64,000 nt of DNA, taken from the NCBI RefSeq assembly GCF_014635985.1, contig NZ_BMDT01000002.1:273079-337078 (forward strand), given 5' to 3'. A program made the translations under genes and the position numbers. The DNA comes from Enterococcus alcedinis. GTDB taxonomy: Bacteria; Bacillota; Bacilli; Lactobacillales; Enterococcaceae. Below the pieces are notes generated by a model that saw nothing but the letters and a program-made list of their open reading frames with translations, had not been told where the DNA came from and did no database searches. Of this stretch, positions 41,906 to 50,448 are shown piece after piece. Positions within the stretch are counted from its first letter, which is position 1, and each line of letters starts with the position of its first letter.

Positions 41906-42133
41906 ATGAGCCTTTGGTCTCTTACGTCTTTCGATTTTCAAACGTATCCTAAAGCCGATAAAGCAGCAATGCTACTATAATCTTGAAACGGATCTGACGA
42001 CAAGCGTTCTCTCCGATACGCTAATGATTTCATTGCAGAAGATTCGTTCTTACCAGACAAATATACAAAATACCCGACAAGCGGACTGAAGAAAAATGAC
42101 TTGCGTGCTGCTGCGCCTAAAGATGGTATGTGA
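41906..42133 (+). pseudogene. Unrecognised decayed coding fragment
   Basis: One plus-strand frame reads MSLWSLTSFDFQTYPKADKA, two in-frame stops at codons 25 and 27, then 48 codons with protein-like composition (SLRYANDFIAEDSFLPDKY and LKKNDLRAAAPKDGM) to a TGA. The frame is kept across the stops, which suggests a once-continuous gene end. I do not recognise the family. The opposite-strand frame is less protein-like. Confidence 0.3.
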
Positions 42134-42136
42134 ATT

Positions 42137-42250
42137 ACTATTTGTTGGTGCTTTAGCACTTACAAATAGTGTGAAGCTTCCAAGTCGAGAGACTACAGGC
42201 TCGAGACGGTCTCGCAGCTCCTCCAGCAAGGCAATTTTTCGTAAGGAAGC
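42137..42250. other. Dyad-rich, possibly structured RNA region
   Basis: Between the decayed fragment and the phnX terminator lie several dyads. ACTATTTGT/ACAAATAGT (42137-42170) enclose GTGCT/AGCAC; GCTTCC (42176-42181) pairs with GGAAGC (42245-42250); and CGAGAC-G-GTCTCG is at 42202-42214. It is more GC-rich than its surroundings. It may be a small RNA or the remains of a mobile element; no family was recognised. Confidence 0.3.
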
Positions 42251-42271
42251 GTGAGCTTATCCTCTCCTTAG

Positions 42272-42319
42272 TAAAAAAAAAACAAGCCACTACTCTTCTA
42301 TGAGCAAAGGCTTGTTTTG
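42272..42319 (-). terminator. Terminator of the aminoethylphosphonate operon
   Basis: AAACAAGCC and GGCTTGTTT arms are followed by a ten-T tract on the minus strand, 11 bp after the phnX stop. Confidence 0.88.
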
Positions 42320-42329
42320 TTCCTGTTAT

Positions 42330-43106
42330 TTATCCGATCGTCGGTAATTTTTCTAAAAATTCGGTTAGATCGTTAACGCATAAATCCGCGCCTGCTTGGT
42401 AAAATTTATCGGTGACTTTTTGGATTAACGTTTCCTGTTCTGCTTTCGTTAATGCCTCGTATTCCGTAAGTGATAAGCCCATCTCTGAACTTCCGACAAC
42501 AACTGCCACGGTATAGACGCCGGCATTTAAACCTTCTTCAATATCTGAAATGGTATCGCCGACTTTCACGACTTCATCAACACTTTTCGTTTTGAAATGA
42601 GCCATGTTGGCATACACCATATATGGATATGGACGTCCTAAGTTGCCTACAAGATCGGCTGTCGCAATAAAGTCTGGTGCATAACCGGCTTTTGCCGCAA
42701 CGTCTTTCACAACTTCCATCATTGAGCTTGTATAACCGGTTGTCGTTCCAATATTGTAACCTTGGTCGCGTAATTCGTTATAAACAGCTAACGTATCGGG
42801 TTTTAAGCTCGAGTTTTCTGCTAAATCTTCGAATAATAATGCTTCAAAACGTTCATAAATCGCATCGACATCGGCTTCGGTTGGTACTTGTCCATATTTT
42901 TCTTGCCATTGTGCTTGGACTTGCGGTAAATTCAGTAAAGTTTCTGTGTGGTCTCGTTTTAATTTACCCATTGGTTCTCGGATTTCGTCGAGTGTTAAGT
43001 TGATGCCTTTTTCTAAAAAAGCATTTTTAAATGCCATGACAGGTGTCATACAGCCAAAATCCACCGTTGTTCCTGCCCAGTCAAAAATAATCGTTTTAAT
43101 TGTCAT
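42330..43106 (-). CDS. phnX: Phosphonoacetaldehyde hydrolase
   Basis: This 258-residue HAD-family enzyme has the nucleophile Asp9 in FDWAGTTVD and the cap-domain Schiff-base Lys50 in MGKLKRDH. The HAD motif II/III region follows with TTTGYTSSMM and KVGDTISDIEEG. It splits phosphonoacetaldehyde into acetaldehyde and phosphate, the second step of 2-aminoethylphosphonate use. Its ATG overlaps the phnW end by 11 bp. It is the last gene of the operon, before a strong terminator. Confidence 0.94.
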   Translation of the reverse strand: MTIKTIIFDWAGTTVDFGCMTPVMAFKNAFLEKGINLTLDEIREPMGKLKRDHTETLLNLPQVQAQWQEKYGQVPTEADVDAIYERFEALLFEDLAENSSLKPDTLAVYNELRDQGYNIGTTTGYTSSMMEVVKDVAAKAGYAPDFIATADLVGNLGRPYPYMVYANMAHFKTKSVDEVVKVGDTISDIEEGLNAGVYTVAVVVGSSEMGLSLTEYEALTKAEQETLIQKVTDKFYQAGADLCVNDLTEFLEKLPTIG

Positions 43107-44190
43107 TGTTTTCCTCCGTGTATGCTTTCATTACAACTAATAATTGCTCAATGTCTGTGCGATAAATTTCGCCAATGTTCCCAATGCGGAAACAGTTTAA
43201 CTCACTAATTTTACCAGGGTAGATGACAAATCCATGTTCTTTTAAATAATCATAGAAAGGTTGGAAGGTAAAATTCCCATTTTCTGGATAATAAAACGAC
43301 GTAATAAACGGTCCTTGATGCTCTTTAATGACCGCTTCATAACCGAGTTTCGCCATTTCATCGCGTAACAATTGATTGTTGCTAGCATAGCGTGCGTAAC
43401 GTGCCTCAATGCCACCTTCTGCTTGTAATTCCTTCAATGCTTGTTGAAAAGCGAGTACCGTATGCGTTGGTGACGTAAAACGCCACTTACCATCATGATT
43501 CATTTCCTCGTATTGCGCGTATAGGTCAAGCGATAATGAATGCGCATGCCCTTTGCGTTTTTCGAGTTCTTTTTTGCGTGCAATCACAAAAGAGAATCCT
43601 GGTACGCCTTGAATGCATTTATTTGAACTGGAAACGAGAAAATCAATGCCTAGTTCAGCGACATTTAATGGGATGCCACCAAAACTCGACATCGCATCAA
43701 CGATTAATAAAAGATTTTTTTCTTTGGCAATTTGTGCGATAGCTTCAAGGTCATTTAGAATACCTGAAGTCGTTTCACTGTGAACCATTGCAATCGCTGA
43801 AATCGTTGGTTCTGCCGCAATAACGGCACGAACGGCTTTTGGATCGGGGATTTTATCTTCTGCGACTTCATATAAAGTATAGCGTAGATTGGCGTATTCA
43901 GCCATTTCTTTCAAACGACGACCATAGGCGCCATTGGTACAAATTAAAAGATGATCAGTCGGTAAAAGCATGGAACTCATCACCGATTCGACACCAAATG
44001 TGCCACTGCCTTGCATCAGAATACTCGTATAATCAGTTTCCGAAACTTCGGCTAAACACAGTAATTCGGCACGAATTTCTTGGGTAATGTCTTTGTATTC
44101 TTGATCCCATGTACAATGATCGACATTCATTACCGCTTTGACTGTATCCGACGTCGTAAGTGGCCCAGGTGTTAGTAATTTATAATTCAT
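43096..44190 (-). CDS. phnW: 2-aminoethylphosphonate-pyruvate transaminase
   Basis: This 364-residue fold-type I PLP enzyme starts YKLLTPGPLTTS and has the SGxGT motif (LMQGSGTFGVES). The PLP lysine is in SSSNKCIQGVPGF near residue 190. It moves the amino group of 2-aminoethylphosphonate to pyruvate, giving phosphonoacetaldehyde and alanine. The ATG with GGAG at 9 nt is used; it lies directly after the binding-protein stop. With phnX it forms the complete two-step pathway. Confidence 0.94.
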   Translation of the reverse strand: MNYKLLTPGPLTTSDTVKAVMNVDHCTWDQEYKDITQEIRAELLCLAEVSETDYTSILMQGSGTFGVESVMSSMLLPTDHLLICTNGAYGRRLKEMAEYANLRYTLYEVAEDKIPDPKAVRAVIAAEPTISAIAMVHSETTSGILNDLEAIAQIAKEKNLLLIVDAMSSFGGIPLNVAELGIDFLVSSSNKCIQGVPGFSFVIARKKELEKRKGHAHSLSLDLYAQYEEMNHDGKWRFTSPTHTVLAFQQALKELQAEGGIEARYARYASNNQLLRDEMAKLGYEAVIKEHQGPFITSFYYPENGNFTFQPFYDYLKEHGFVIYPGKISELNCFRIGNIGEIYRTDIEQLLVVMKAYTEENNDN

Positions 44191-44191
44191 T

Positions 44192-45172
44192 TTAATTGAC
44201 TCCATCCATTAGTTCTTGGTGTTCTTTTAATAGTTCCGCTGTTAGTTCCGCTGGGAAGACTTTTTGATTGGTTGCGGCATGTGCACTATTGGCCGTTTCC
44301 CCTTCATAAATTGGGCTTGGATAAATCTCAATCAAATCCGTACGACCTTTTTCTAAAATGACATTTAACATTTCTTGAGCTTTTGGATTGGTTTTATCGC
44401 CTTTATCAACAACGGCAAAAGATTCTGTCAAGGTGTACGTTCCTTCTGTTCCTTCAACGTAACCGATGGGCTCGCCATTTTCTTTATCTAGAACGGCTTG
44501 ATGACGTAATCCAAATCCGATTGGAACTTCACCTAAACGGACTTTTTTAAGCGGCGCAGAACCCGAGCTTTCAAAGTGATCACCCGCATTTTCATAGATT
44601 TTTGTTAAAATATCGCGTGCTTCTTCTTTGCCGTATGCATCAATTAAGGCTTGGAACAACAACCATGCCGTAGATGACTGCTTAATGTCTGAAATCGAAA
44701 TCAGATTGGCATATTTGGGATCGGCTAAATCTTTTAAGCTTGCCGGAACGGGCACATTCGCTTCCGCTAACGCATCCGTATTATAGAAAATCGCTCCTTC
44801 TTGTACAGAAAAAGGGGCAGCGAAATCAACATCGGCCACTAATGGTTTTAGGTTGGTTTCCAATGGTTGAAACATTTGTTTGCTTTCTTGGGCACTCTTC
44901 AAATAAAAAGTACTCATCGTGACCAAATCGGCTTCAATGTTTGTCCCTTCGGCCAATAATTTACTCCCTAAATCCGACGTGCCAAACGTCTGTAACGTGT
45001 ACTGATCCTTAAAGCCGTTGTCATCCAAAACTTTTTGCATGACTTGGACCGGTTCATCATCGGCATTCGTATAAATAATCACTTTATCTTGTGACGCATC
45101 GCCTTTACCGCACGCTGCGAAAAGAACGGAACATGTAACCAATCCTAGTAAAAGACTTTTTCTCATTTTCAT
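44192..45172 (-). CDS. 2-aminoethylphosphonate ABC transporter binding lipoprotein
   Basis: This 326-residue lipoprotein has the signal peptide MKMRKSLLLGLVTCSVLFAAC with lipobox LFAAC. The mature part belongs to the Fbp/AEP-binding type II proteins (VIIYTNADDEPVQVMQ at the start; GFGLRHQAVLDKENG near 220). Context with phnW and phnX makes 2-aminoethylphosphonate the likely ligand. The start codon has GGAG at 8 nt and lies within the end of the permease gene (68-bp overlap in another frame), an unusually long overlap. Confidence 0.85.
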   Translation of the reverse strand: MKMRKSLLLGLVTCSVLFAACGKGDASQDKVIIYTNADDEPVQVMQKVLDDNGFKDQYTLQTFGTSDLGSKLLAEGTNIEADLVTMSTFYLKSAQESKQMFQPLETNLKPLVADVDFAAPFSVQEGAIFYNTDALAEANVPVPASLKDLADPKYANLISISDIKQSSTAWLLFQALIDAYGKEEARDILTKIYENAGDHFESSGSAPLKKVRLGEVPIGFGLRHQAVLDKENGEPIGYVEGTEGTYTLTESFAVVDKGDKTNPKAQEMLNVILEKGRTDLIEIYPSPIYEGETANSAHAATNQKVFPAELTAELLKEHQELMDGVN

Positions 45173-46781
45173 TTAAAACGCTCCTTCTAATCCATTGAAT
45201 CCCATTTTGTACAATTAAATTAATCGTTAACAAGAACAGGGATAAAATAAAAATCTCATTAAATTTACCAAAGTGTTGTAATTCTTTTAATTTGGTCGTG
45301 ATGACCATTGTATTGGCGCTTGATAAGAAAATGACCGCGCTAATCGTGACCATTGCATTGGAAAAATAATAGCCAATCATTTCTAAAATCGTTTCTTTTG
45401 AATTTGGGATTAAAATACGCCAAATCGTTTTTAGCCAACTATCTCCCATTAAATGCGCACTGTTTTCCCAGTTGATATTCATTTTTTGTAACGCTTCTTT
45501 TGCCATTTGATACGGGGTTGAAAAATAATGGACGATAGTCACAATCACTAAAATCGCCAATGTATTGTGTAATATCCCCCCACTAAAAATTAATAAGTAA
45601 GAGACCCCTAAAACCATACCGGGAATCGAATTGGTAATCGTTGAAATACTATCAATCGCTCCTTTAAACCAACTCTGTTCTTTGCCACGTGACGTGACGA
45701 TTGCTGCAAAATAAGCCAAAACGGTTCCGAAAATCGCCGTTAAGAAAGCCATCATCAAGGCGTTTTTCAAGGTCTTCATTAAGAATTGATCTTGCATAAA
45801 CGTTTGAAAATGGACCAAAGTGAAATGCAGATCATTCGGCCAACTTCCTATAAACGGAATGACAAATAGCACTAAGAACACAAGGAGCATAAAAGTAGAT
45901 GTGATAAGAAACAAGGTACGAAACGCACCATCACGAAAGGCATTTTTCTTTAAGACTAAACGTTGTGGCTTTTCATAGCGCACCATTTTCTTTTGTAAGT
46001 AGTTCAAAACAACTACACTAATAATCGATGGTAATAACATCGTTAACGCAACCATCGCACCCAATTGAAAGTCTGGGATTGTGCCCATAAATCCTTCATA
46101 TAACAGGGTCGTAATAAAAGGTGTCTGACCACCCAGTGCACTCGGAATCCCAAAATCGGTAAAAGTCATAAAAAAGCCTTGTAAGAATGCGACAGCTAAT
46201 ACACGATAGAGTGGGCTAATAATTGTTTTATGTAACGACGTATACCATTTATCTCCCATGAGACGCGAGACAATAAACAAACGCGTATCGATATACTTCA
46301 TACTATTATTAATCAGCATAAATATCGGGGGTAACGTATAAATAATGAATCCCAGTAAAATACCAATGGTTCCATAAATATTGAACCATTGTTGGCCGAT
46401 TATTTTACTCCATAAACCCTGTTTTCCAAAGGCATAAATCAAGACAAAACCATAAGTGATGGTCGGTAGTAACATCGGTAATAGTAAGATTCGCGTGTTG
46501 AAACGAATAAATCGTCGACCAATTTGCGTGAAGTTTGCGCCATATGCTAATAAAAATCCGAGTAAAGTCGAACAAGACGTCGCAATTAAGGCGTACATCA
46601 CACTGTTCTTAAATGACTCTTGCCATTTCTGGTTAAAAACGCGACTCATTTCTGCTAATGGATTGTCTGATTGCTGAGGCCACGCTGTTATGAGAACTTT
46701 GACTAGCGGTAGCGCCAAGAATGAAAGAAAGAAAAGTAACACCAACCATTGCGTCAGCCGTTTGGCATTCATCGCCTTCAT
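45105..46781 (-). CDS. ABC permease with two fused membrane domains (aminoethylphosphonate)
   Basis: This 558-residue protein has about twelve hydrophobic helices in two MetI-like halves, as in FbpB/PhnUV-type fused permeases. EAA-like loops lie near residue 180 (IVSRLMGDKWYTSLHKTI) and near 450 (NINWENSAHLMGDSWLKTI). It forms the whole channel by itself. Its start overlaps the ATPase stop (ATGA). The last roughly 22 codons (after RRSVLNENEK) run into the binding-protein signal sequence and look like an extension, perhaps from loss of an earlier stop. Confidence 0.88.
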   Translation of the reverse strand: MKAMNAKRLTQWLVLLFFLSFLALPLVKVLITAWPQQSDNPLAEMSRVFNQKWQESFKNSVMYALIATSCSTLLGFLLAYGANFTQIGRRFIRFNTRILLLPMLLPTITYGFVLIYAFGKQGLWSKIIGQQWFNIYGTIGILLGFIIYTLPPIFMLINNSMKYIDTRLFIVSRLMGDKWYTSLHKTIISPLYRVLAVAFLQGFFMTFTDFGIPSALGGQTPFITTLLYEGFMGTIPDFQLGAMVALTMLLPSIISVVVLNYLQKKMVRYEKPQRLVLKKNAFRDGAFRTLFLITSTFMLLVFLVLFVIPFIGSWPNDLHFTLVHFQTFMQDQFLMKTLKNALMMAFLTAIFGTVLAYFAAIVTSRGKEQSWFKGAIDSISTITNSIPGMVLGVSYLLIFSGGILHNTLAILVIVTIVHYFSTPYQMAKEALQKMNINWENSAHLMGDSWLKTIWRILIPNSKETILEMIGYYFSNAMVTISAVIFLSSANTMVITTKLKELQHFGKFNEIFILSLFLLTINLIVQNGIQWIRRSVLNENEKKSFTRIGYMFRSFRSVR

Positions 46782-47545
46782 GCGAGCACACTCTGCGCAG
46801 CTGCTTGTTGGAAGATTCGTTGAATATTTTGTTGTTTAATCGCTAGTTGATTGACGATAAATTCTTGGACAAAATCCGACGTGCCTTGATTGACAATTTC
46901 GACTGGTGTGCTGCATTGTGCGACCCGTCCATTATCTAAAACCACAATCTTATCTGACATCGTCAAAGCTTCTTCTGGATCATGTGTCACAATGATAATC
47001 GTTAAGTTTAACTTTTTTGAAATCTCTTTAATTTTCGCTTTGATCGATTCTTTGATGACACCGTCCAGTGCACTTAATGGTTCATCTAATAGTAAGATTT
47101 CAGGTTTCATGACTAACGTCCGACCTAAAGCCACCCGTTGTTTTTGTCCACCTGATAGCTGATCAATCGGCTTGTCTAAGTGTGCACCCAAGTTTAACAA
47201 TTCGATTAATTCATCGACTTCTTCTTTTGTCGCTTTCTCTTTATAGTTACGTAACCCATACGTCAAGTTTTGATACGCCGTTAAATTAGGAAATAAAGCG
47301 TAATCTTGGAAAACAATGTTAAAAGGGCGTTTTTCCATGGGCATCTTGGTAATTTCTTTGTCTTTAAAATAAAGTTTCCCTTCTGTGGCTTCTTCTAAAC
47401 CTAAAATAATATTTAATAGCGTCGATTTCCCCGAACCTGATTGACCCAAGATCGAAACAATTTCGCCTGTTTGAATTTCTAAGTTCACATCATCTAAGAC
47501 TTGTGTTTGATGGAATGTTTTTTTTATGTTCTCAATTTTTAGCAT
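46778..47545 (-). CDS. ABC transporter ATPase (aminoethylphosphonate)
   Basis: This 255-residue ATPase has Walker A GQSGSGKST near residue 35, Q-loop VFQDYALFP, signature LSGGQKQRVALGR near 130 and Walker B ILLLDEPLSALD. It is first in the operon ATPase-permease-binding protein-phnW-phnX and powers the importer. TAGGAGG-type spacing before the ATG is good. The upstream 200 bp contain direct repeats that may bind a regulator, but no regulator gene is in the operon. Confidence 0.9.
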   Translation of the reverse strand: MLKIENIKKTFHQTQVLDDVNLEIQTGEIVSILGQSGSGKSTLLNIILGLEEATEGKLYFKDKEITKMPMEKRPFNIVFQDYALFPNLTAYQNLTYGLRNYKEKATKEEVDELIELLNLGAHLDKPIDQLSGGQKQRVALGRTLVMKPEILLLDEPLSALDGVIKESIKAKIKEISKKLNLTIIIVTHDPEEALTMSDKIVVLDNGRVAQCSTPVEIVNQGTSDFVQEFIVNQLAIKQQNIQRIFQQAAAQSVLA

Positions 47546-47606
47546 GTCGATACCTCCTGAAACCTACTATAACGAAGGCATGTAAAATTCAGGCCTTCTT
47601 TTTTGT

Positions 47607-47644
47607 TAACCTTTGTAAATTTTTGGCCGAATAACCTTTACAAA
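47607..47644. promoter_or_regulatory. Direct repeats upstream of the aminoethylphosphonate operon
   Basis: TAACCTTTGTAAA (47607-47619) and TAACCTTTACAAA (47632-47644) are near-identical and 25 bp apart, about 70-100 bp upstream of the ATPase start. They could be a tandem activator site. No matching regulator is identified. Confidence 0.35.
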
Positions 47645-47682
47645 GAAAGTAACGACAAAGAATCCAGTTTTCTCGCCACAAC

Positions 47683-47744
47683 AAAAAAGCATTGAAGCGA
47701 TTGAACACTCACAATCATGTGAACGCTCAATCGTCATCAATGCT
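47683..47744 (-). terminator. Terminator after csbD
   Basis: A long imperfect hairpin (GCATTGA...CGATTGAAC paired with GTTCA..CAATCG...TCAATGC on the other arm) is followed by T6 on the minus strand. It ends the alkaline-shock cluster. Confidence 0.7.
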
Positions 47745-47765
47745 CGATTTTTATTTGACTCGATG

Positions 47766-47960
47766 TTACTTGTCTAATTTGTGTTTGATCTCTTTTGATA
47801 CTTCTTCGACTTTATCTTTTGCGTCGGCTGCAACTTCTTTAACTTTTCCGAGAGCTTGATCAAACATCCCTTCAGCTTTCATTTTATCATTACCCGTCAC
47901 GTCACCCGCGACTTCTTTCGCTTTGCCTTTAATTTTATCGCCAGTTCCTTTGTCTGTCAT
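47766..47960 (-). CDS. CsbD-family stress protein
   Basis: This 64-residue hydrophilic protein has the CsbD pattern GTGDKIKGKAKEVAGDVTGND followed by a repeat-like Lys/Glu/Asp-rich helix. Such small proteins are induced by general and envelope stress; their molecular role is unknown. GGAGG precedes the ATG. It is the last gene of the amaP-DUF2273-asp23-csbD cluster. Confidence 0.88.
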   Translation of the reverse strand: MTDKGTGDKIKGKAKEVAGDVTGNDKMKAEGMFDQALGKVKEVAADAKDKVEEVSKEIKHKLDK

Positions 47961-47978
47961 ACGTCAGACCTCCTTTAT

Positions 47979-48530
47979 TTATTCTACTCGAGGTTCTAAA
48001 GCTTCGTCGGCTTTGTCTACCCCTTTACTGATGCCTTTTTTCGCCTTGTCTGCTTGCTTAGAAATGTATTCTCCCGTTGAAGAAGCCACATGCGTTACTT
48101 TATCTTGTACGGTTTCTTGCTCTTCTTCAAACTCTGCTTTGGTCTTAATATCAACCACGTTAACATTGACTTCAATCACATCTAGGTGTGTCATTTTACC
48201 GACTTGTTCCGAAATCAATTCTTTCATTTGTTTGTAAATATCCTTAATATCTTTGCCATACTCAACAACGACATCCATATCAACTGCTACTTGTTTTTTA
48301 CCAACTTCAGCATGAATGCCTGAAGTCACATTATCTGTATTGACTAATTTCTCAGCGATATTAGAAAAGAACCCACCATCAACGGTCAATAGACCATCAA
48401 TTTCTTCTAAAGCAATTCCAATAATCTTTTGAACAACCTTGTCATCAAAAGTTAACTCACCTTTGATTCCTGAAGCTGACTCGTCAACCTTAGGTACAAT
48501 CATTTTCTCTGTATTTACTGGGTTTACCAT
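47979..48530 (-). CDS. Asp23/Gls24 family envelope stress protein
   Basis: This 183-residue protein has the Asp23 domain in residues 15-130 (ELTFDDKVVQKIIGIALEEIDGLLTVDGG and DMDVVVEYGKDIKDIYKQMKE). A Lys-rich C-terminal part follows. In staphylococci Asp23 is tethered to the membrane by AmaP and affects cell-envelope stress; in enterococci Gls24 is a general stress protein. The ATG with AGGAGG at 7 nt is chosen over one 27 bp upstream. It lies in the typical gene order after DUF2273. Confidence 0.88.
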   Translation of the reverse strand: MVNPVNTEKMIVPKVDESASGIKGELTFDDKVVQKIIGIALEEIDGLLTVDGGFFSNIAEKLVNTDNVTSGIHAEVGKKQVAVDMDVVVEYGKDIKDIYKQMKELISEQVGKMTHLDVIEVNVNVVDIKTKAEFEEEQETVQDKVTHVASSTGEYISKQADKAKKGISKGVDKADEALEPRVE

Positions 48531-48557
48531 AATAATTCCTCCTAATCCTTCGTTCAT

Positions 48558-48734
48558 CTATTTGTCAAACATTCCTTGTTGCTGAATGTAATAACCGATA
48601 CTTAAGCCGATCCCCACAAGTAATAGGACAAAGAGTGTCTTGAAAAAACCGAAGCTTACAATGGACACGCCTATTAACAAACCGCCACTTCCACCAATGA
48701 TTGGCAACTTATAATCTTCTATTATGTTTTTCAT
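48558..48734 (-). CDS. DUF2273 small membrane protein
   Basis: This 58-residue protein has two closely spaced hydrophobic segments (IIGGSGGLLIGVSIVSFGF and TLFVLLLVGIGLSIGYYI), the DUF2273 pattern. It is always found beside amaP/asp23 and probably belongs to the same membrane complex. The ATG following AAAGGGGACAAATTG is used; an upstream GTG also fits the frame. Confidence 0.85.
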   Translation of the reverse strand: MKNIIEDYKLPIIGGSGGLLIGVSIVSFGFFKTLFVLLLVGIGLSIGYYIQQQGMFDK

Positions 48735-48748
48735 CAATTTGTCCCCTT

Positions 48749-49315
48749 TCACACCACTCGTGGTTCTTTTTTATCTGAAATTTTTTCTTTATATAAATCC
48801 CGAAAATCAATATCGATTGTAATCCCTTTATCACTACCTACTAATTGCTTGATGTCATGCTTCAATTGATTTTTCCATACGACTTCTTGATCAATTAAAT
48901 TCGACGTTCTTTTTAATTCACCGATAACTTTGATATGCAACTTCTTACGAATCGCTCGCACTTTTACTTTCGGTGAGGAAACAAAATTTTTCTCATTTAA
49001 ACTTGCTTTGGTCAGTCCTTCGATGGCTTTTTTATCAATTGTTAACGAACCATCACTTCCTGAAACGGTAAATTGACTTTCACTTTTTGGATAAAAGATA
49101 ATATATAAAAATAACAAGATGGAACAAATACCCAAGACCATCGATAACCAGAATAACACTTGAAGAATTAAAACATTTCCTAAAATTAACTGCGTAAAGA
49201 AATGTAGATTCACCGGTAATGCCATAATCGGGTACAACGACAAGGAAACAATGACGAGATAAAGAAAGAAAATAAGATTTAGCAAAATGCAGATGATTTT
49301 TTTCGTTTTTGTCAT
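48749..49315 (-). CDS. amaP: Alkaline-shock response membrane anchor AmaP
   Basis: This 188-residue protein has two N-terminal membrane helices (residues 8-30 and 50-80) and a cytosolic C-terminal domain (ESQFTVSGSDGSLTIDKKAIEGL... to VVWKNQLKHDIKQLVG). That domain resembles Asp23 and binds it. It anchors Asp23 at the membrane. AGGAGG precedes the ATG; the longer frame upstream is not needed. It is first of the four-gene cluster behind a consensus-like promoter. A CRE-like half site (TGAAAGCGCT) is in the leader. Confidence 0.85.
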   Translation of the reverse strand: MTKTKKIICILLNLIFFLYLVIVSLSLYPIMALPVNLHFFTQLILGNVLILQVLFWLSMVLGICSILLFLYIIFYPKSESQFTVSGSDGSLTIDKKAIEGLTKASLNEKNFVSSPKVKVRAIRKKLHIKVIGELKRTSNLIDQEVVWKNQLKHDIKQLVGSDKGITIDIDFRDLYKEKISDKKEPRVV

Positions 49316-49360
49316 AAATATTCCTCCTATCTTTTTTTGAAAGCGCTCCTTCACCTAAAA

Positions 49361-49389
49361 AGTATACAGTGGTTTTTTTCCCCCGTAAA
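49361..49389 (-). promoter_or_regulatory. Promoter of the amaP-asp23 cluster
   Basis: On the minus strand TTTACG (49384-49389), a 17-nt spacer and TATACT (49361-49366), 45 bp upstream of the amaP start. No alternative stress-sigma motif was seen. Confidence 0.65.
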
Positions 49390-49506
49390 GCAATATGGGT
49401 ATCACTATTTTCAAAAAAATCGCTAAATACTGGTGCCATGCCCTTAATCTCTTCATCAATATTGGTCAGTATTCACAGTTCAGAACGCTATTTTTAGACT
49501 TATCCA

Positions 49507-49538
49507 TAAAAAAACAGCCTCCACTTTTGGATGCTGTT
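49507..49538 (-). terminator. Terminator of the sialic acid operon
   Basis: AACAGC-x-TCC and GGA-x-GCTGTT pair around AAAAGT, followed by T7 on the minus strand, 10 bp after the kinase stop. Confidence 0.8.
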
Positions 49539-49547
49539 CCTTGTATT

Positions 49548-50435
49548 TTATTTTTTTTGACGTTCTTTAAAGTGGTAATAGGCACCTAGTAATCCGGCAT
49601 CATTTTTATGTTCAGCAAAAACAATAGTTGTCTTTTCAGCCAAACTTGAAACCAATTGTCTTTTTATAGCACCCTCCATTTTTTCTTTTAAGTACCCTTC
49701 TTGTTCCATAATCCCTCCACCTAAAACGATGGTTTGAGGGTTCATAACATAACAAATATTAGCAATTCCTGTCGCTAAAACATCGACCATTTCATCAATT
49801 GCATCAATACAAATTTGGTCGCCTGCTTTAGCGGATTCAAAAATTCTATATCCGTTCCATTCCGCCATTTTGTCCTGTTTACGATTTGCCACTTTTTCAA
49901 CCAGAGCCGTTGTTGCACCTAATTGTTGGAACTCATGCCCGTTCATATGCATGTAGCCCACTTCGCAAGCACTATTACTATAGCCTCGAAAAATTTTTTC
50001 ACCTAATAAGATACAACCTCCAATTCCCGTACCAATCGTTAGACAAACCGTTATTTGACTATTTTTAGCGCTACCTGAAATGACTTCTGCCAGCCCTGCG
50101 CAATTCACGTCATTCTCAATTTCACAAGGAATGTGATACTTTTTCTCTAATACTTGTTTAAACTGTGTACCCGCATAATTCGGAATTTGTGGACCTGAAT
50201 AGAAAATAGCACCTTCTTCTGGATCAACCATTCCAGCACTTGAAATAGCGATGCCTGAGAGATCATAGTCTGCCAAATACTGATCCACAATCGCCATGAC
50301 TTTTTGAATAATGCCTTTTCCTCCAAGATAGGCTTCCGTTGGACGTTTCGCAGTATGCATTAGCTTCCCTGTTTGATCCACCAGTCCATATTTAATCATC
50401 GTACCACCAATATCAATACATGCATAAAAAGTCAT
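49548..50435 (-). CDS. nanK: N-acetylmannosamine kinase (ROK family)
   Basis: This 295-residue ROK kinase has the phosphate-binding DIGGTMIKYGL at the N-terminus, the catalytic Asp in ENDVNCAGLAE near residue 106 and GTGIGGCILLG near 130. The Cys-rich zinc motif common in ROK proteins is missing (the region reads VGYMHMNGHEFQQLG), as in several Gram-positive NanK proteins. It phosphorylates ManNAc made by NanA. It is last of the operon, 13 bp after nanA. Confidence 0.88.
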   Translation of the reverse strand: MTFYACIDIGGTMIKYGLVDQTGKLMHTAKRPTEAYLGGKGIIQKVMAIVDQYLADYDLSGIAISSAGMVDPEEGAIFYSGPQIPNYAGTQFKQVLEKKYHIPCEIENDVNCAGLAEVISGSAKNSQITVCLTIGTGIGGCILLGEKIFRGYSNSACEVGYMHMNGHEFQQLGATTALVEKVANRKQDKMAEWNGYRIFESAKAGDQICIDAIDEMVDVLATGIANICYVMNPQTIVLGGGIMEQEGYLKEKMEGAIKRQLVSSLAEKTTIVFAEHKNDAGLLGAYYHFKERQKK

Positions 50436-50448
50436 TTAGACTCACCAC

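Noticed and set aside
41938-42159. 73-codon minus-strand frame in the gap between the sugar ABC operon and phnX
   Set aside because: No ribosome-binding site or family resemblance. The opposite strand has more protein-like sequence, and the region looks decayed.
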